64,000 bases of DNA from Algoriphagus iocasae (lineage in GTDB: Bacteria; Bacteroidota; Bacteroidia; Cytophagales; Cyclobacteriaceae). The stretch is taken from positions 248,001-312,000 of the forward strand of contig NZ_JACIJO010000001.1 in NCBI RefSeq assembly GCF_014206875.1, in the 5' to 3' direction. The position numbers and the translations under genes are program-made. Positions 17,192 through 26,462 of the stretch are shown piece after piece. Each line of letters opens with the position of its first letter. Position 1 is the stretch's first letter. The notes below the pieces were generated by a model, which saw only the letters and a list, made by a program, of their open reading frames with translations, ran no database searches and had not been told where the DNA came from.

Positions 17192-18178
17192 ATGAAAAGA
17201 GCCTTTCCTATCTTAATGATTCTGATTTTTTTAGGAGTTCTTCCATTTTCCTGTACTTCTCCTCTCAATTTTAAGGTTATCAAACTCGGCCATGGACTCG
17301 TAGTCAGCCACCCTGTTCATGAAGCCATGCTTTATATGGCGAAGCAGATTGAGAAGAAATCTAATGGTAAAATAAAAGTCAAAGTCTACCCCAATCAGCA
17401 ATTGGGGTCGGAAAGAGAATTACTTGAATTACTTCAGATAGGAAGTCTTGGGATGACCAAGGTTTCTGCGGCAGCTTTGGAAGGATTCGCACCCACCATG
17501 CAGGTGTTTGGAATGCCATATTTATTTAGAGATGATGAGCATCAGCGCAAAGTTTTGGAAGGGCCAATTGGCAAGCAACTTCTGCTAGACGGAGAAGAGT
17601 TTTGGCTGAGAGGTTTATGTTATTATGATGCCGGGAAAAGAAGTTTTTATACCAAAGATAAGCCTGTAGAAACTCCGGAAGACCTTGCTGGTCTGAAAGT
17701 AAGGGTAATGGAAAGTGTCACAGCTTCCAATATGGTCAAAGCATTGGGAAGTTCCCCGACTCCTGTTTCCTATGGTGAGCTGTACACAGCACTACAACAG
17801 GGCATCGTGGATGCTGCAGAAAATAATCCTCCAAGTCTGTTTACTTCCAAGCATTACGAAGTATGTAAGTTTTATAGTTTGGATGAGCACACTGCATTGC
17901 CAGATGTGGTGATCATCAGCACCAAAGTATGGGAAAGCCTTACAGAAGAAGAACAAAAATGGGTTCAGGAAGCCGCCGATGAATCGGCAACTTACGAATA
18001 TAAGCTTTGGGCGGAGTCTTCAGCAGAATCCATGAGAGAGCTTGAAAAAGCTGGTGTGACAATCACCTATCCTGATAAAGAACCTTTCAGAAAGGCAGTG
18101 GAAGGCGTTTATGATGAGCTGAAATTACAACAGCCAGAAATTTATGAGATTGTTCAGGCAATCCGTGATGTGAAATAA
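17192..18178 (+). CDS. dctP: TRAP transporter substrate-binding protein, DctP family
   Basis: 328 aa with a signal sequence whose best reading is a lipoprotein (LPFSC, then TSPLNFKVI). The fold is of the DctP type: LGHGLVVSHPVHEAMLYMA, PNQQLGSERELLELLQ, the conserved Arg region KVRVMES and QGIVDAAENNPPS. It binds an acidic sugar in the periplasm for DctQ/DctM. Placement after KDG kinase and KDPG aldolase points to hexuronate or a small unsaturated uronide. A lipid-anchored DctP would be somewhat unusual for a diderm. Confidence 0.9.
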   Translation: MKRAFPILMILIFLGVLPFSCTSPLNFKVIKLGHGLVVSHPVHEAMLYMAKQIEKKSNGKIKVKVYPNQQLGSERELLELLQIGSLGMTKVSAAALEGFAPTMQVFGMPYLFRDDEHQRKVLEGPIGKQLLLDGEEFWLRGLCYYDAGKRSFYTKDKPVETPEDLAGLKVRVMESVTASNMVKALGSSPTPVSYGELYTALQQGIVDAAENNPPSLFTSKHYEVCKFYSLDEHTALPDVVIISTKVWESLTEEEQKWVQEAADESATYEYKLWAESSAESMRELEKAGVTITYPDKEPFRKAVEGVYDELKLQQPEIYEIVQAIRDVK

Positions 18179-18202
18179 TTTAAACCCAAAGTCGATCTTT
18201 TC

Positions 18203-18694
18203 ATGTTTTCATTAGACTCCAAAAGTAAACTTGACAAACTGATATCCTATTTACTCATTGTTTTGATGGCATTGATGGTCGTGAATGTCACTTGGCAGGT
18301 AGCCTCCCGTTATATTTTTAAAGATCCAAGCTCCTTTACTGATGAGCTATCCCGGTATATGATGATTTGGGTTGGAATGCTTGGAGCAGCTTATGTCGCT
18401 GGTAAAAATGATCACCTGGCAATCGATATATTATTGACAAGTTTAAAAGGAAAAGCACAGGATAAATTAATGATATTGATCAGTGTTTGCATCTTGGTTT
18501 TTGCAGTGATCGTCATGGTGATAGGAGGATCTAACCTGGTTTACATCACCTTTATTTTGAGTCAAAAATCTGCCACACTTCAAATTCCATTGGCATATGT
18601 GTATTCCATCATTCCCTTTAGTGGAGTATTGATAACTTATTATCAGCTCTTTTTTATTATTCAATTGTCCACTTCAATCAAAACAGCTGAATAA
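18203..18694 (+). CDS. dctQ: TRAP transporter small permease, DctQ family
   Basis: 163 aa with four predicted transmembrane helices (around 15-35, 50-70, 90-115, 130-152). The family signature is YIFKDPSSFTDELSRYMMIWVGMLGAAY. Its stop shares one base with the DctM start (TAATG), indicating translational coupling. Confidence 0.92.
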   Translation: MFSLDSKSKLDKLISYLLIVLMALMVVNVTWQVASRYIFKDPSSFTDELSRYMMIWVGMLGAAYVAGKNDHLAIDILLTSLKGKAQDKLMILISVCILVFAVIVMVIGGSNLVYITFILSQKSATLQIPLAYVYSIIPFSGVLITYYQLFFIIQLSTSIKTAE

Positions 18695-19989
18695 TGGAAG
18701 TTTTAAGTGTATTAGTACTCGTATTGTCTTTTATTTTCTTTTTGGGAATTGGCGTTCCAGTAGCATGGAGCTTGGGACTTTCCAGCATGTTTACCTTGAT
18801 GGTTACAGTCGCCAGTATGCCAGCAATTACGACAGTTGCACAGCGAATGGGGACAGGATTGGACAGCTTTTCATTATTGGCTATTCCGTTTTTTATTCTT
18901 GCCGGTGAACTTATGAATCGGGGAGGGATTGCCAACCGATTGATTGAATTTGCCAAAGCCTTGACTGGTAGACTTCCTGGCGGATTATTGCATGTGAATG
19001 TCATCGCTGCGATGCTTATGGGGGCAATTGCAGGCTCTGCTGTAGCTGCAGCCTCTTCTATGGGTGGAATTTTAGGGAAAAGAATGGAGAAAGAAGGATA
19101 TCCAAAAGAGTTGGGAGCTGCAGTGAACATCACTTCTTCGACTACAGGTTTGATCATTCCGCCTTCCAATGTTCTGATTGTGTATTCATTGGCTTCGGGT
19201 GGCGTTTCTATTGCGGCACTTTTCGTGGCAGGATATTTACCTGGATTATTGGTTGGATTGCTGCTGATGATTACCGCTGCCGTAATGGTGAAAATCAAGA
19301 AATTGCCTGCTGGTGAAGCTACAACCATAAAGCATTTAGCAGTTACATTTTGGCATGCCATTCCTAGTTTATTTCTATTGGTAGTAGTGATTGGTGGTAT
19401 TATAGGTGGGGTTTTTACCGCCACTGAAGCCTCAGCAATTGCGGTAGTATATAGCTTGGTTCTTTCCCTGATTTATAAAGAAATAGGATTCAAGGATCTT
19501 CCTGCAGTTTTATTAAAATCGGCAGAAACCACCGCAGTAGTGATGCTCTTGATAGCAACTTCTATGGCCATGTCTTGGGTGATGTCCAGTGAGGAAATTC
19601 CTCAAAGCATTTCCAATTCACTTCTGTCCTTGAGTGATAACATTTTCGTGATCCTGATTATGATCAATGTTCTTTTGCTCTTTGTGGGAATATTTATGGA
19701 CATGACTCCTGCGGTATTGATCTTTACTCCGATCTTTTTGCCAGTGGTGACATCACTTGGAGTGGACCCTGTACATTTTGGGATTATGATGGTGTTGAAT
19801 CTCTGCATCGGACTTTGTACCCCACCGGTAGGGTCGGTACTTTTCATTGGAGTTGGGATCGCTCAGACGACGATTCAAAAAGTCATTAAACCCTTACTTC
19901 CTTTCTTCTTTGCCATGATTCTGGCCTTGGCTTTGATCATGATTTTCCCGGAAATCTCCCTATGGCTTCCGAGGGTATTCGGGTTATAA
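18694..19989 (+). CDS. dctM: TRAP transporter large permease, DctM family
   Basis: 431 aa and about 12 hydrophobic segments. Typical DctM motifs are GIGVPVAWSLG, FFILAGELMNRGGI, GAIAGSAVAAASSMGG, IIPPSNVLIVYS and CIGLCTPPVG. It is the sodium-coupled translocating subunit for the substrate delivered by DctP. It ends the pectin locus and is followed by a hairpin at 19990. Confidence 0.93.
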   Translation: MEVLSVLVLVLSFIFFLGIGVPVAWSLGLSSMFTLMVTVASMPAITTVAQRMGTGLDSFSLLAIPFFILAGELMNRGGIANRLIEFAKALTGRLPGGLLHVNVIAAMLMGAIAGSAVAAASSMGGILGKRMEKEGYPKELGAAVNITSSTTGLIIPPSNVLIVYSLASGGVSIAALFVAGYLPGLLVGLLLMITAAVMVKIKKLPAGEATTIKHLAVTFWHAIPSLFLLVVVIGGIIGGVFTATEASAIAVVYSLVLSLIYKEIGFKDLPAVLLKSAETTAVVMLLIATSMAMSWVMSSEEIPQSISNSLLSLSDNIFVILIMINVLLLFVGIFMDMTPAVLIFTPIFLPVVTSLGVDPVHFGIMMVLNLCIGLCTPPVGSVLFIGVGIAQTTIQKVIKPLLPFFFAMILALALIMIFPEISLWLPRVFGL

Positions 19990-20014
19990 AATTTGGGGTA
20001 TAATCCCCCAAATT
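19990..20014 (+). terminator. Hairpin after dctM (possible terminator)
   Basis: Arms AATTTGGGG (19990-19998) and CCCCAAATT (20006-20014) with a 7-base loop, directly after the dctM stop. No U-run follows, so it may act as an RNA 3'-end stabiliser rather than an intrinsic terminator. Confidence 0.45.
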
Positions 20015-20109
20015 GAGTGAAAAAGTCGTATTGATTCCACAACTATTCCTTCGATTATCATGAATTAGCTTCTGATTGTTGAAGGAATAATTTTTGTACT
20101 GTGGGCGAT

Positions 20110-20316
20110 ATGGACTCTATTTTAATTAATCCGAAAAATGAAAAGGAACTCAGTTTTATTGCTGAGTTATTGGGCAAGATAGGTGCCAGATATAAGATTA
20201 TTACTGCGGAAGAAAAAGAGGATTTGGGCCTTTCACATCTGATGGTGAAAGTCGATCGCACTAAAGAAATCCCAAAGGAAGTAGTTCTTAAGAAGCTAAT
20301 GGAGCATGAAAACTAG
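20110..20316 (+). CDS. Small antitoxin-like protein of a RelE/ParE module
   Basis: 68 aa from the ATG at 20110; a GTG at 20101 would add three residues, but the protein family typically begins near ILINPKN. The predicted order is strand-helix-strand and the protein is charged, with no signal peptide. Its end overlaps the next gene by 11 bp, the usual antitoxin-first arrangement. It resembles short antitoxins that start with an xxLINPKNEKE segment. DNA-binding residues are not obvious. Confidence 0.7.
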   Translation: MDSILINPKNEKELSFIAELLGKIGARYKIITAEEKEDLGLSHLMVKVDRTKEIPKEVVLKKLMEHEN

Positions 20317-20572
20317 ATTTTTGAAATCCTTTCTGAAAGATCTTGAAAATGTCAGCGAGGAGCAGGATAAAAAGGAGATCTCGCAGTTGCTTAAAACCTG
20401 TGAGAAAGCGAAGTTTTTATCCGAAATCGGAAGTTTGAAAAAACTGGCAGGCTTTAAAAATGTCTTCCGGATCAAGAAAAAGAACTACCGGATCGGATTG
20501 TACATAGAAATAAATGAGCTCGTTTTCGCAAGAATTTCCCACAAAAACGAGCTCTATAAAATGTTCCCTTAA
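20306..20572 (+). CDS. RelE/ParE-superfamily toxin
   Basis: 88 aa, length and fold pattern of RelE/ParE toxins: an N-terminal helical hairpin rich in Lys/Glu, then strands KNVFRIKKKNYRIGLYIEI and VFARISHKNELYKMFP. The terminal H-K-N-E-x-Y-K-x-F-P is a family hallmark. It would act as an mRNA interferase or gyrase inhibitor, held off by the protein encoded upstream. It overlaps that gene by 11 bp. Chromosomal location between dctM and an ABC-F gene shows no mobile-element context. Confidence 0.75.
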   Translation: MKTRFLKSFLKDLENVSEEQDKKEISQLLKTCEKAKFLSEIGSLKKLAGFKNVFRIKKKNYRIGLYIEINELVFARISHKNELYKMFP

Positions 20573-20578
20573 GGAAGA

Positions 20579-22210
20579 TTATCTTTCTACTTCCTTCAGA
20601 TTTTCGATTTTCTTGTTTCTCAGGAATCCATTGATGTCTTCAAAGTGTTCCTTCACGCGTTTGTTTCCAAATTCAAATACTTTGGTCACCAAACCATCCA
20701 AGAAATCTCTATCGTGAGAAACTACCACCAAGGTGCCATCAAAAGCCTTCAGTGCATCTTTGATGATGTCTTTGGTCTTCATGTCCAGATGGTTGGTAGG
20801 TTCATCGAGAATCAATAAGTTGACCGGCTCCAGAAGCAATTTGATCATAGCGAGACGGGTTTTTTCACCACCTGAAAGAACTTTCACTTTCTTGTTGATA
20901 TCATCACCTTTAAACATAAAGGCACCGAGGATGTCTTTTACCTTGGTTCTGATTTCTCCCACAGCGATATGATCGATGGTTTCGAAAATGCTGAGGCTTT
21001 CATCCAGAAGGGATGCCTGATTCTGCGCAAAATAGCCGATCATGGCATTGTGTCCCAATTCACATTTGCCTTCAAAATCGATTTCTCCCATGATCGCCTT
21101 GATCATGGTGGATTTACCTTCTCCATTTTTTCCGATAAAAGCTACTTTCTGCCCTTGCTCTATGGTCATAGAGGCATTTTTGAAAACCACATGGTCACCA
21201 TAGGTTTTGCTCATCTCATCCACGATCACCGGATATTTCCCTGATCTCGGGGAAGGAGGGAAGCGAAGTTTCAATGCAGAAGTATCCACCTCATCTACTT
21301 CAATGATTTCCATTTTCTCCAGCATTTTCACACGGGATTGTACCTGCAAAGTCTTGGAGTAGGTTCCTTTAAAGCGATCAATAAATCCTTGGATGTCCGC
21401 GATGGTTCTTTGTTGCTCTTCGTACTGCTTCTGCTGCTGTTCGCGACGCTCTTTTCTTAACTCGAGGTAATGGCTGTATTTCGCTTTGTAATCGTAAATA
21501 CGGCCCATGGTCACCTCGATGGTTCGAGTGGTAATGTTGTCTACGAAAGCTCTATCGTGGGAGATTACCACTACCGCTTTTGCTTTATTCAATAAGAAAT
21601 CTTCCAGCCACTGAATGGATTCGATATCCAAGTGGTTGGTAGGCTCATCAAGTAAGATCAGATCAGGATTTTGCAAAAGAATTTTCGCCAATTCAATTCG
21701 CATTCTCCATCCTCCGGAAAACTCAGATGTCAATCGTGTAAAATCTTCTCTGACGAAACCCAAGCCAAGAAGTACTTTTTCTACTTCTGCTTCATAGTTG
21801 ACTTCCTCGATCGCATAAAATTTCTCACTCAATTCAGAAACCTGCTCGATCAGTTTGTAATACTCTTCTGATTCGTAATCGGTACGTACAGTCAGTTCTT
21901 CATTGATCCGATCAATCTCTGTCTTCATGTTCAGGTAGCTTGCAAAAGCTTTGGAAGTTTCTTCCATCACCGTGCAGTCATCCGAAGTCAATAAATGTTG
22001 TGGTAAATAGGCTACAACAAATCCCTTTGGAGCTGAAACAGAACCGGAGGTGGGTTTGGATTGCCCCGCGATAATTTTCAAAAGAGTGGATTTACCGGCT
22101 CCGTTTTTCCCCATCAAGGCGATTTTATCGGTTTCATTGATGGCAAATGAAATATTACTAAAGAGTGTAGAGCCGCTGTGTACGATTGCTACATTATCTA
22201 CTGAAATCAT
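20579..22210 (-). CDS. ABC-F family ATPase (YbiT/EttA-like)
   Basis: 543 aa with two ATPase domains and no membrane segments. Walker A motifs are GKNGAGKST (domain 1) and GKNGEGKST (domain 2); signatures are SGGWRMRIELAK and LSGGEKTRLAMIK; both Walker B sites have LILLDEPTNHLD or LLILDEPTNHLD. A charged P-site-tRNA linker (~240-300, KERREQQQKQYEEQQR) lies between. Such proteins bind the ribosome and tune translation or give antibiotic protection. A clear -7 box (TACCTTTG) lies 20 bp upstream. Confidence 0.9.
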   Translation of the reverse strand: MISVDNVAIVHSGSTLFSNISFAINETDKIALMGKNGAGKSTLLKIIAGQSKPTSGSVSAPKGFVVAYLPQHLLTSDDCTVMEETSKAFASYLNMKTEIDRINEELTVRTDYESEEYYKLIEQVSELSEKFYAIEEVNYEAEVEKVLLGLGFVREDFTRLTSEFSGGWRMRIELAKILLQNPDLILLDEPTNHLDIESIQWLEDFLLNKAKAVVVISHDRAFVDNITTRTIEVTMGRIYDYKAKYSHYLELRKERREQQQKQYEEQQRTIADIQGFIDRFKGTYSKTLQVQSRVKMLEKMEIIEVDEVDTSALKLRFPPSPRSGKYPVIVDEMSKTYGDHVVFKNASMTIEQGQKVAFIGKNGEGKSTMIKAIMGEIDFEGKCELGHNAMIGYFAQNQASLLDESLSIFETIDHIAVGEIRTKVKDILGAFMFKGDDINKKVKVLSGGEKTRLAMIKLLLEPVNLLILDEPTNHLDMKTKDIIKDALKAFDGTLVVVSHDRDFLDGLVTKVFEFGNKRVKEHFEDINGFLRNKKIENLKEVER

Positions 22211-22230
22211 AATTATCTGAATTGAAGCGG

Positions 22231-22238
22231 CAAAGGTA
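22231..22238 (-). promoter_or_regulatory. Bacteroidota -7 box (TACCTTTG) for the ABC-F gene
   Basis: A perfect TAnnTTTG match on the minus strand, ending 20 bp before the ABC-F start codon. No clear -33 TTTG was found at the expected distance. Confidence 0.55.
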
Positions 22239-22366
22239 AGGAATTGAGAATTTAAAATTTGGAGTAATTATGAATTGTCTCCAAAAAGGGATTTACCGAT
22301 CATATATGTCTGCTTGTTTTAGATAGCGTGCATTTCTAATTTTCTTTGAGTTTTATAAACAATCCT

Positions 22367-24808
22367 ATGAAGAACATTTCCAAAGTTTTATTTCTCTTGT
22401 TGATGCTGGCTTCCACGGTCAGCTATGGACAAAAGAAAAGTAAGAAAAAAGGTGCAGAACCAGCTCCTCAAAGTCAGCCTGCAAAAGCTGAAAAAAAGAG
22501 CCCTTTTAAAAAGTACAGTGATATCGTGACTTCAGATGCTGTAACTGATGAAGGACTTTTTAAAGTGCATATGGTTGGGGAAAAATACTATTATGAAGTT
22601 CCATTTGACCTGCTAAATGCAGATATGTTATTGGTCAGCCGGATTTCAAAAATAGCTGCAGGACTAGGTGGAGGATATATGAATGCTGGTTCCAAGACCA
22701 ATGAACAAGTGGTCAGATGGTCTAGAGTTCAAAATAACATTCATTTAAGATCCATCTCTTATAGCAATGTGGCCAGTGATTCTCTGCCGATTCAGCTTTC
22801 TGTATCTGCAAATAACTATGATCCTATTTTGGCTGCTTTCCCGATAGAGGCATTCAATGCAGATTCAACGGCCGCTTTGATCGAAGTGAGTGACTTGTTC
22901 CTTTCTGACAATCCAGCGCTAAGTGGGCTATCAGAAAATATGAGAAGGCAGTATAAAGTTCGGAACTTGGATAGAAAAAGAAGTTTCATCAGCCGAATGG
23001 CTAGCTTCTCTGAAAATATCGAAGTTCGTCATGATTTGACCTACAATGCCACCGAGCCACCTTCTAATTTCAGAAGCGGGACTATTTCGATGGAGATGAG
23101 TCAATCCATGTATTTACTGCCTGAAGTGCCGATGCAGCCAAGAATTTATGATCAGCGCGTGGGTTGGTTTACCATCCGGCAAATTGATTATGGTTCTGAA
23201 GCGTTGAAGTCTGATGTGAAAACTTACATCAGAAGATGGAAATTGGAGCCAAAAGACCCTGAAGCTTACGCAAGGGGAGAATTGGTGGAGCCGATCAATC
23301 CAATTGTATATTACCTAGATCCTGCTACTCCAGAAAAATGGAGACCTTATTTCCGTCAGGGCATCGAAGATTGGCAGCAAGCATTTGAAGCAGCTGGTTT
23401 TAAGAATGCAATTATCGCCAAAGATGCACCGACTAAGGAAGAAGACCCTGATTGGAGTCCTGAAGATGCCCGATATTCTACAGTAAGATATGTGGCTTCA
23501 ACTACCAGAAATGCCGTTGGACCGAGTGTCTCAGATCCTAGATCCGGTGAGATAATAGAAAGTGACATTATTTGGTATCATAACCATTTGCGTTCGTATA
23601 GAAACCGATATCTATTAGAGACTGGAGCAGCAAATCCTTCTGCTAGAACTTTGGACACTCCGGAAGAGGAGATAGGAGAAATGATGAGACGTGTTATTTC
23701 TCATGAAGTAGGACATGCTTTAGGTTTACCACATAACATGAAAGCTTCTTATGCTTATCCAACAGATTCACTTCGATCTGCTTCTTTCACTCAAAAGTGG
23801 GGACTAGCAGCTACAATCATGGATTATACCCGCTACAATTATGTGGCTCAGCCGGGCGATGAAGGAGTGAGATTTGTTAGAATGCTAGGACCGTATGATG
23901 AATATGCCATCAATTGGGGCTATCGATACATTCCTGAAGCCAACTCGGCAGAAGATGAAAAGCCGATCTTGAACAAGTGGATCGCAGAAAAAGCCGGAGA
24001 TCCAAAATATCTTTTCGGTGGAGGAAATTCATTTGACCCAAGCTCCCAAACAGAATCTGTTGGAGATGATCCTGTCAAAGCCAGCCGATATGGCTTGGCA
24101 AACTTAAAGATCGTCGCACCAAATCTGGTGAAATGGACTTCTACGCCTGGGGAAGGCTATGCTGATCTGGAAGAGCTTTATGGAGAATTGATCGGAGTTT
24201 GGACAAGATTTGCTGCACATGTGATCACAAATATTGGAGGAGTATATGAGGAATTTAAAACCACCGATCAATCAGGAACTACTTATACTCCAATTGCAAA
24301 ATCTGCTCAGATCGAATCCATGAAATTTCTAAATGAGGATGTTTTCTCTACACCTGATTGGTTATTGCAAAAGGAAATTTTAAACAATATCGGCCCAAGT
24401 GGAGCGGTAGCTGCTGTTGGATCCATGCAATCTAGATTGCTTTCGAATCTTCTTAGAAAAGATCGATTAGAAAGAATGATAGAGAATGAGGCGCTTAATG
24501 GAGCTGAGGCCTACAAGCTGACAACTATGTTGAGTGATCTTAGAAAAGGATTGTGGTCTGAGCTTTCTGCTACGAAGGAAATTGATACCTACAGAAGAAA
24601 CCTTCAAAGAGCACATGTTGAGATGTTGGCAGGCTTGATGAAACAGGATGAGAAAAATCGGACTGACATCAGTGCTGCAGCAAGAGCTGAACTGAAAACA
24701 ATCCAGGGGATGGCCAAGTCAGCCAGCTCCCGCTATCCATCAGGAATTTTTCAATACCACCTGAAAGATATTGATGCCTTAATTGAATCTAAGCTTAGTG
24801 AAGAATAG
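22367..24808 (+). CDS. Secreted zinc metalloprotease, DUF5117/DUF4953 type
   Basis: 813 aa from the ATG at 22367; the upstream in-frame TTG at 22346 precedes a less natural N-terminus. A signal peptide (VLFLLLMLASTVSYG, then QKK) and a Lys-rich linker are followed by a DUF5117-like N-terminal part. The metzincin-like zinc site HEVGHALGLPHN sits near residue 450, with a methionine-turn-like IMDYTRYNY ~40 residues later. The C-terminal ~300 residues form the helical DUF4953-like region. Exported protease of unknown substrate. A strong bidirectional terminator follows. Confidence 0.88.
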   Translation: MKNISKVLFLLLMLASTVSYGQKKSKKKGAEPAPQSQPAKAEKKSPFKKYSDIVTSDAVTDEGLFKVHMVGEKYYYEVPFDLLNADMLLVSRISKIAAGLGGGYMNAGSKTNEQVVRWSRVQNNIHLRSISYSNVASDSLPIQLSVSANNYDPILAAFPIEAFNADSTAALIEVSDLFLSDNPALSGLSENMRRQYKVRNLDRKRSFISRMASFSENIEVRHDLTYNATEPPSNFRSGTISMEMSQSMYLLPEVPMQPRIYDQRVGWFTIRQIDYGSEALKSDVKTYIRRWKLEPKDPEAYARGELVEPINPIVYYLDPATPEKWRPYFRQGIEDWQQAFEAAGFKNAIIAKDAPTKEEDPDWSPEDARYSTVRYVASTTRNAVGPSVSDPRSGEIIESDIIWYHNHLRSYRNRYLLETGAANPSARTLDTPEEEIGEMMRRVISHEVGHALGLPHNMKASYAYPTDSLRSASFTQKWGLAATIMDYTRYNYVAQPGDEGVRFVRMLGPYDEYAINWGYRYIPEANSAEDEKPILNKWIAEKAGDPKYLFGGGNSFDPSSQTESVGDDPVKASRYGLANLKIVAPNLVKWTSTPGEGYADLEELYGELIGVWTRFAAHVITNIGGVYEEFKTTDQSGTTYTPIAKSAQIESMKFLNEDVFSTPDWLLQKEILNNIGPSGAVAAVGSMQSRLLSNLLRKDRLERMIENEALNGAEAYKLTTMLSDLRKGLWSELSATKEIDTYRRNLQRAHVEMLAGLMKQDEKNRTDISAAARAELKTIQGMAKSASSRYPSGIFQYHLKDIDALIESKLSEE

Positions 24809-24825
24809 GCGAAGTCCTGAAAATT

Positions 24826-24863
24826 AAAAAAGCCCTTTTGGAATCTCCAAAAGGGCTTTTTTA
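24826..24863. terminator. Bidirectional rho-independent terminator
   Basis: Arms AGCCCTTTTGG (24831-24841) and CCAAAAGGGCT (24847-24857) with an AATCT loop, A-run before and T-run after. It lies between the convergent metalloprotease and PliG-like genes and would serve both. Confidence 0.88.
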
Positions 24864-24874
24864 TGATATAAAAC

Positions 24875-25294
24875 CTAGGGTTTTATAGAAACTTCAATTT
24901 TGAAATCTGCTGTTTCATTTCTTCTGGCAGCACTTCTCATCAGATAAACCCGAATTCTTTGCTCTCCACTTTTTTCTAATTTACCTGTGTAGGAATTTTC
25001 ATCCATGGAGGAATTATAGAATGCCACATATTCTTCTCCAGGAGCCATCAGGTTGAAATAATTGGCAGAATTTGAACTGGTGAATTTCACTTCCAGAACC
25101 TGACCTTCTTTAGCTTGAAGGACATAATCGATGGTTTGATTTCCCTTTAATTTTCCTTCAATGACGGTAGATGATTTTCCTTCTTCAAATTCAACTTTTT
25201 TTACTTCAATTCCTGTTTGGGAATAAGATAGAAATGGAAGCCAGAGGAGAAAAAGGAAAAGAAATTTCTTAGTAAAAAGAGGTAGTGCATTCAT
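24875..25294 (-). CDS. Secreted PliG-like (g-type lysozyme inhibitor) candidate
   Basis: 139 aa from the ATG at 25294, which starts a clear signal peptide (FLFLFLLWLPFLSYS, then QTG); longer in-frame starts have no signal. The mature ~115 aa form one small beta-sandwich: KSSTVIEGKLKGNQTIDYVLQA, VLEVKFTSSNSANYFNLMAPG and near the end RIRVYLMRSAARRNETADF. The last block resembles the RVLQTRNDARKNK-type segment I recall from PliG inhibitors; the fold is also that of PPC domains. Predicted periplasmic. Lysozyme inhibition is inferred from resemblance only. Confidence 0.6.
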   Translation of the reverse strand: MNALPLFTKKFLFLFLLWLPFLSYSQTGIEVKKVEFEEGKSSTVIEGKLKGNQTIDYVLQAKEGQVLEVKFTSSNSANYFNLMAPGEEYVAFYNSSMDENSYTGKLEKSGEQRIRVYLMRSAARRNETADFKIEVSIKP

Positions 25295-25380
25295 GATTTC
25301 AGACAGTTTATTTTCTGGATTTAAACAGAGAATGAATTCAAAATTTAAAGAATTTCCTGAAGATTTGAGCAAAGCACAAA

Positions 25381-25414
25381 AAAACCGCTCCGAAATCAAT
25401 CGAAGCGGTTTTCA
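25381..25414 (-). terminator. Terminator downstream of sucD
   Basis: Inverted repeat AAAACCGCTCCGA (25381-25393) / TCGAAGCGGTTTT (25400-25412), one mismatch, with flanking A and T runs. It stands between sucD and the PliG-like gene, both on the minus strand. Confidence 0.8.
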
Positions 25415-25449
25415 AAATCATATATCTTAAATCTGATATCTTATATCAC

Positions 25450-26331
25450 TTAGGCGTCCACGCCCAAAGCTTTCGCCATGGTAGCACCGATCTCAGCTGG
25501 AGATTCAGCAACGTGAATTCCATTTTCTCTCATAATTCTCATTTTCGCTGCTGCAGTATCGTCAGCTCCACCGATGATGGCACCAGCATGGCCCATTCTT
25601 CTTCCCGGAGGTGCGGTCTGTCCAGCGATAAATCCTACCACTGGTTTCTTGTTTCCAGTCTCACGGATCCACTTTGCAGCTTCTGCTTCGTAGTTACCCC
25701 CGATTTCACCGATCATGACGATTGCGTCAGTTTCTGGATCTTCCATTAGCAACTGAACAGCCTGCTTGGTGGAAGTTCCGATGATCGGATCACCGCCGAT
25801 ACCGATTGCAGTAGAAACGCCCAATCCAGCTTTGGCAACTTGGTCAGCAGCTTCGTAAGTCAAAGTACCAGATTTAGAAACGATACCGATTCTACCTTTT
25901 TTGAATACGAATCCTGGCATAATTCCAACCTTCGCTTCTCCTGGAGTGATTACACCTGGACAGTTAGGACCGATAAGGGTTGCTCCTCTTTCTACTATGT
26001 AAGGCTTGGCTTTCATCATATCCGCAACTGGAATACCTTCAGTGATGGCAATGATAACTTTGATACCTGCATCTGCAGCTTCCATAATCGCATCGGCAGC
26101 GAATGCCGGTGGCACGAAAATAATGGATGTATCAGCACCAGTCTTCTGAACGGCTTCTTCTACAGAGTTGAAAACAGGTTTGTCCAAATGGGTGGACCCA
26201 CCTTTTCCCGGAGTTACACCACCGACTACGTTTGTTCCGTACTCGATCATTTGCTGTGCGTGAAAAGAGCCTTCCGACCCGGTGAATCCTTGTACGATCA
26301 CCTTGGAATTTTTATTTACTAGTACACTCAT
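25450..26331 (-). CDS. sucD: Succinyl-CoA ligase, alpha subunit
   Basis: 293 aa from the ATG at 26331; an upstream in-frame ATG at 26355 lies inside the -7 promoter box and can be excluded. CoA-binding Rossmann domain: [18 protein letters not shown]; then [13 protein letters not shown] and the phosphohistidine loop [14 protein letters not shown] near residue 250. It catalyses succinyl-CoA to succinate with substrate-level phosphorylation in the TCA cycle, together with a SucC encoded elsewhere. Standard length, single-gene transcription unit. Confidence 0.95.
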   Translation of the reverse strand: MSVLVNKNSKVIVQGFTGSEGSFHAQQMIEYGTNVVGGVTPGKGGSTHLDKPVFNSVEEAVQKTGADTSIIFVPPAFAADAIMEAADAGIKVIIAITEGIPVADMMKAKPYIVERGATLIGPNCPGVITPGEAKVGIMPGFVFKKGRIGIVSKSGTLTYEAADQVAKAGLGVSTAIGIGGDPIIGTSTKQAVQLLMEDPETDAIVMIGEIGGNYEAEAAKWIRETGNKKPVVGFIAGQTAPPGRRMGHAGAIIGGADDTAAAKMRIMRENGIHVAESPAEIGATMAKALGVDA

Positions 26332-26354
26332 GATGCGATTTCTAAAGTTTGGCA

Positions 26355-26384
26355 CAAAAATAAAAGAATCAGGTCGCTGACAAA
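26355..26384 (-). promoter_or_regulatory. Promoter of sucD (-33 TTTG, -7 TATTTTTG)
   Basis: On the minus strand, TTTG (26381-26384), an 18-bp spacer and TATTTTTG (26355-26362) match the Bacteroidota sigma-ABfr pattern. The predicted transcription start is ~15-20 bp before the ATG at 26331. Confidence 0.7.
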
Positions 26385-26462
26385 AGAAATGAAGAACATT
26401 ATCTAGGGAATTTACCGACGCAATACTTTTTATATCTTAGTCGCGCAAAGTACGCCTATAAA

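Noticed and set aside
18678..19424. 248-codon minus-strand ORF inside dctM
   Set aside because: It shadows a clear DctM reading frame and has a low-complexity composition (Thr, Ile, Pro, Asn) typical of antisense frames of membrane genes.
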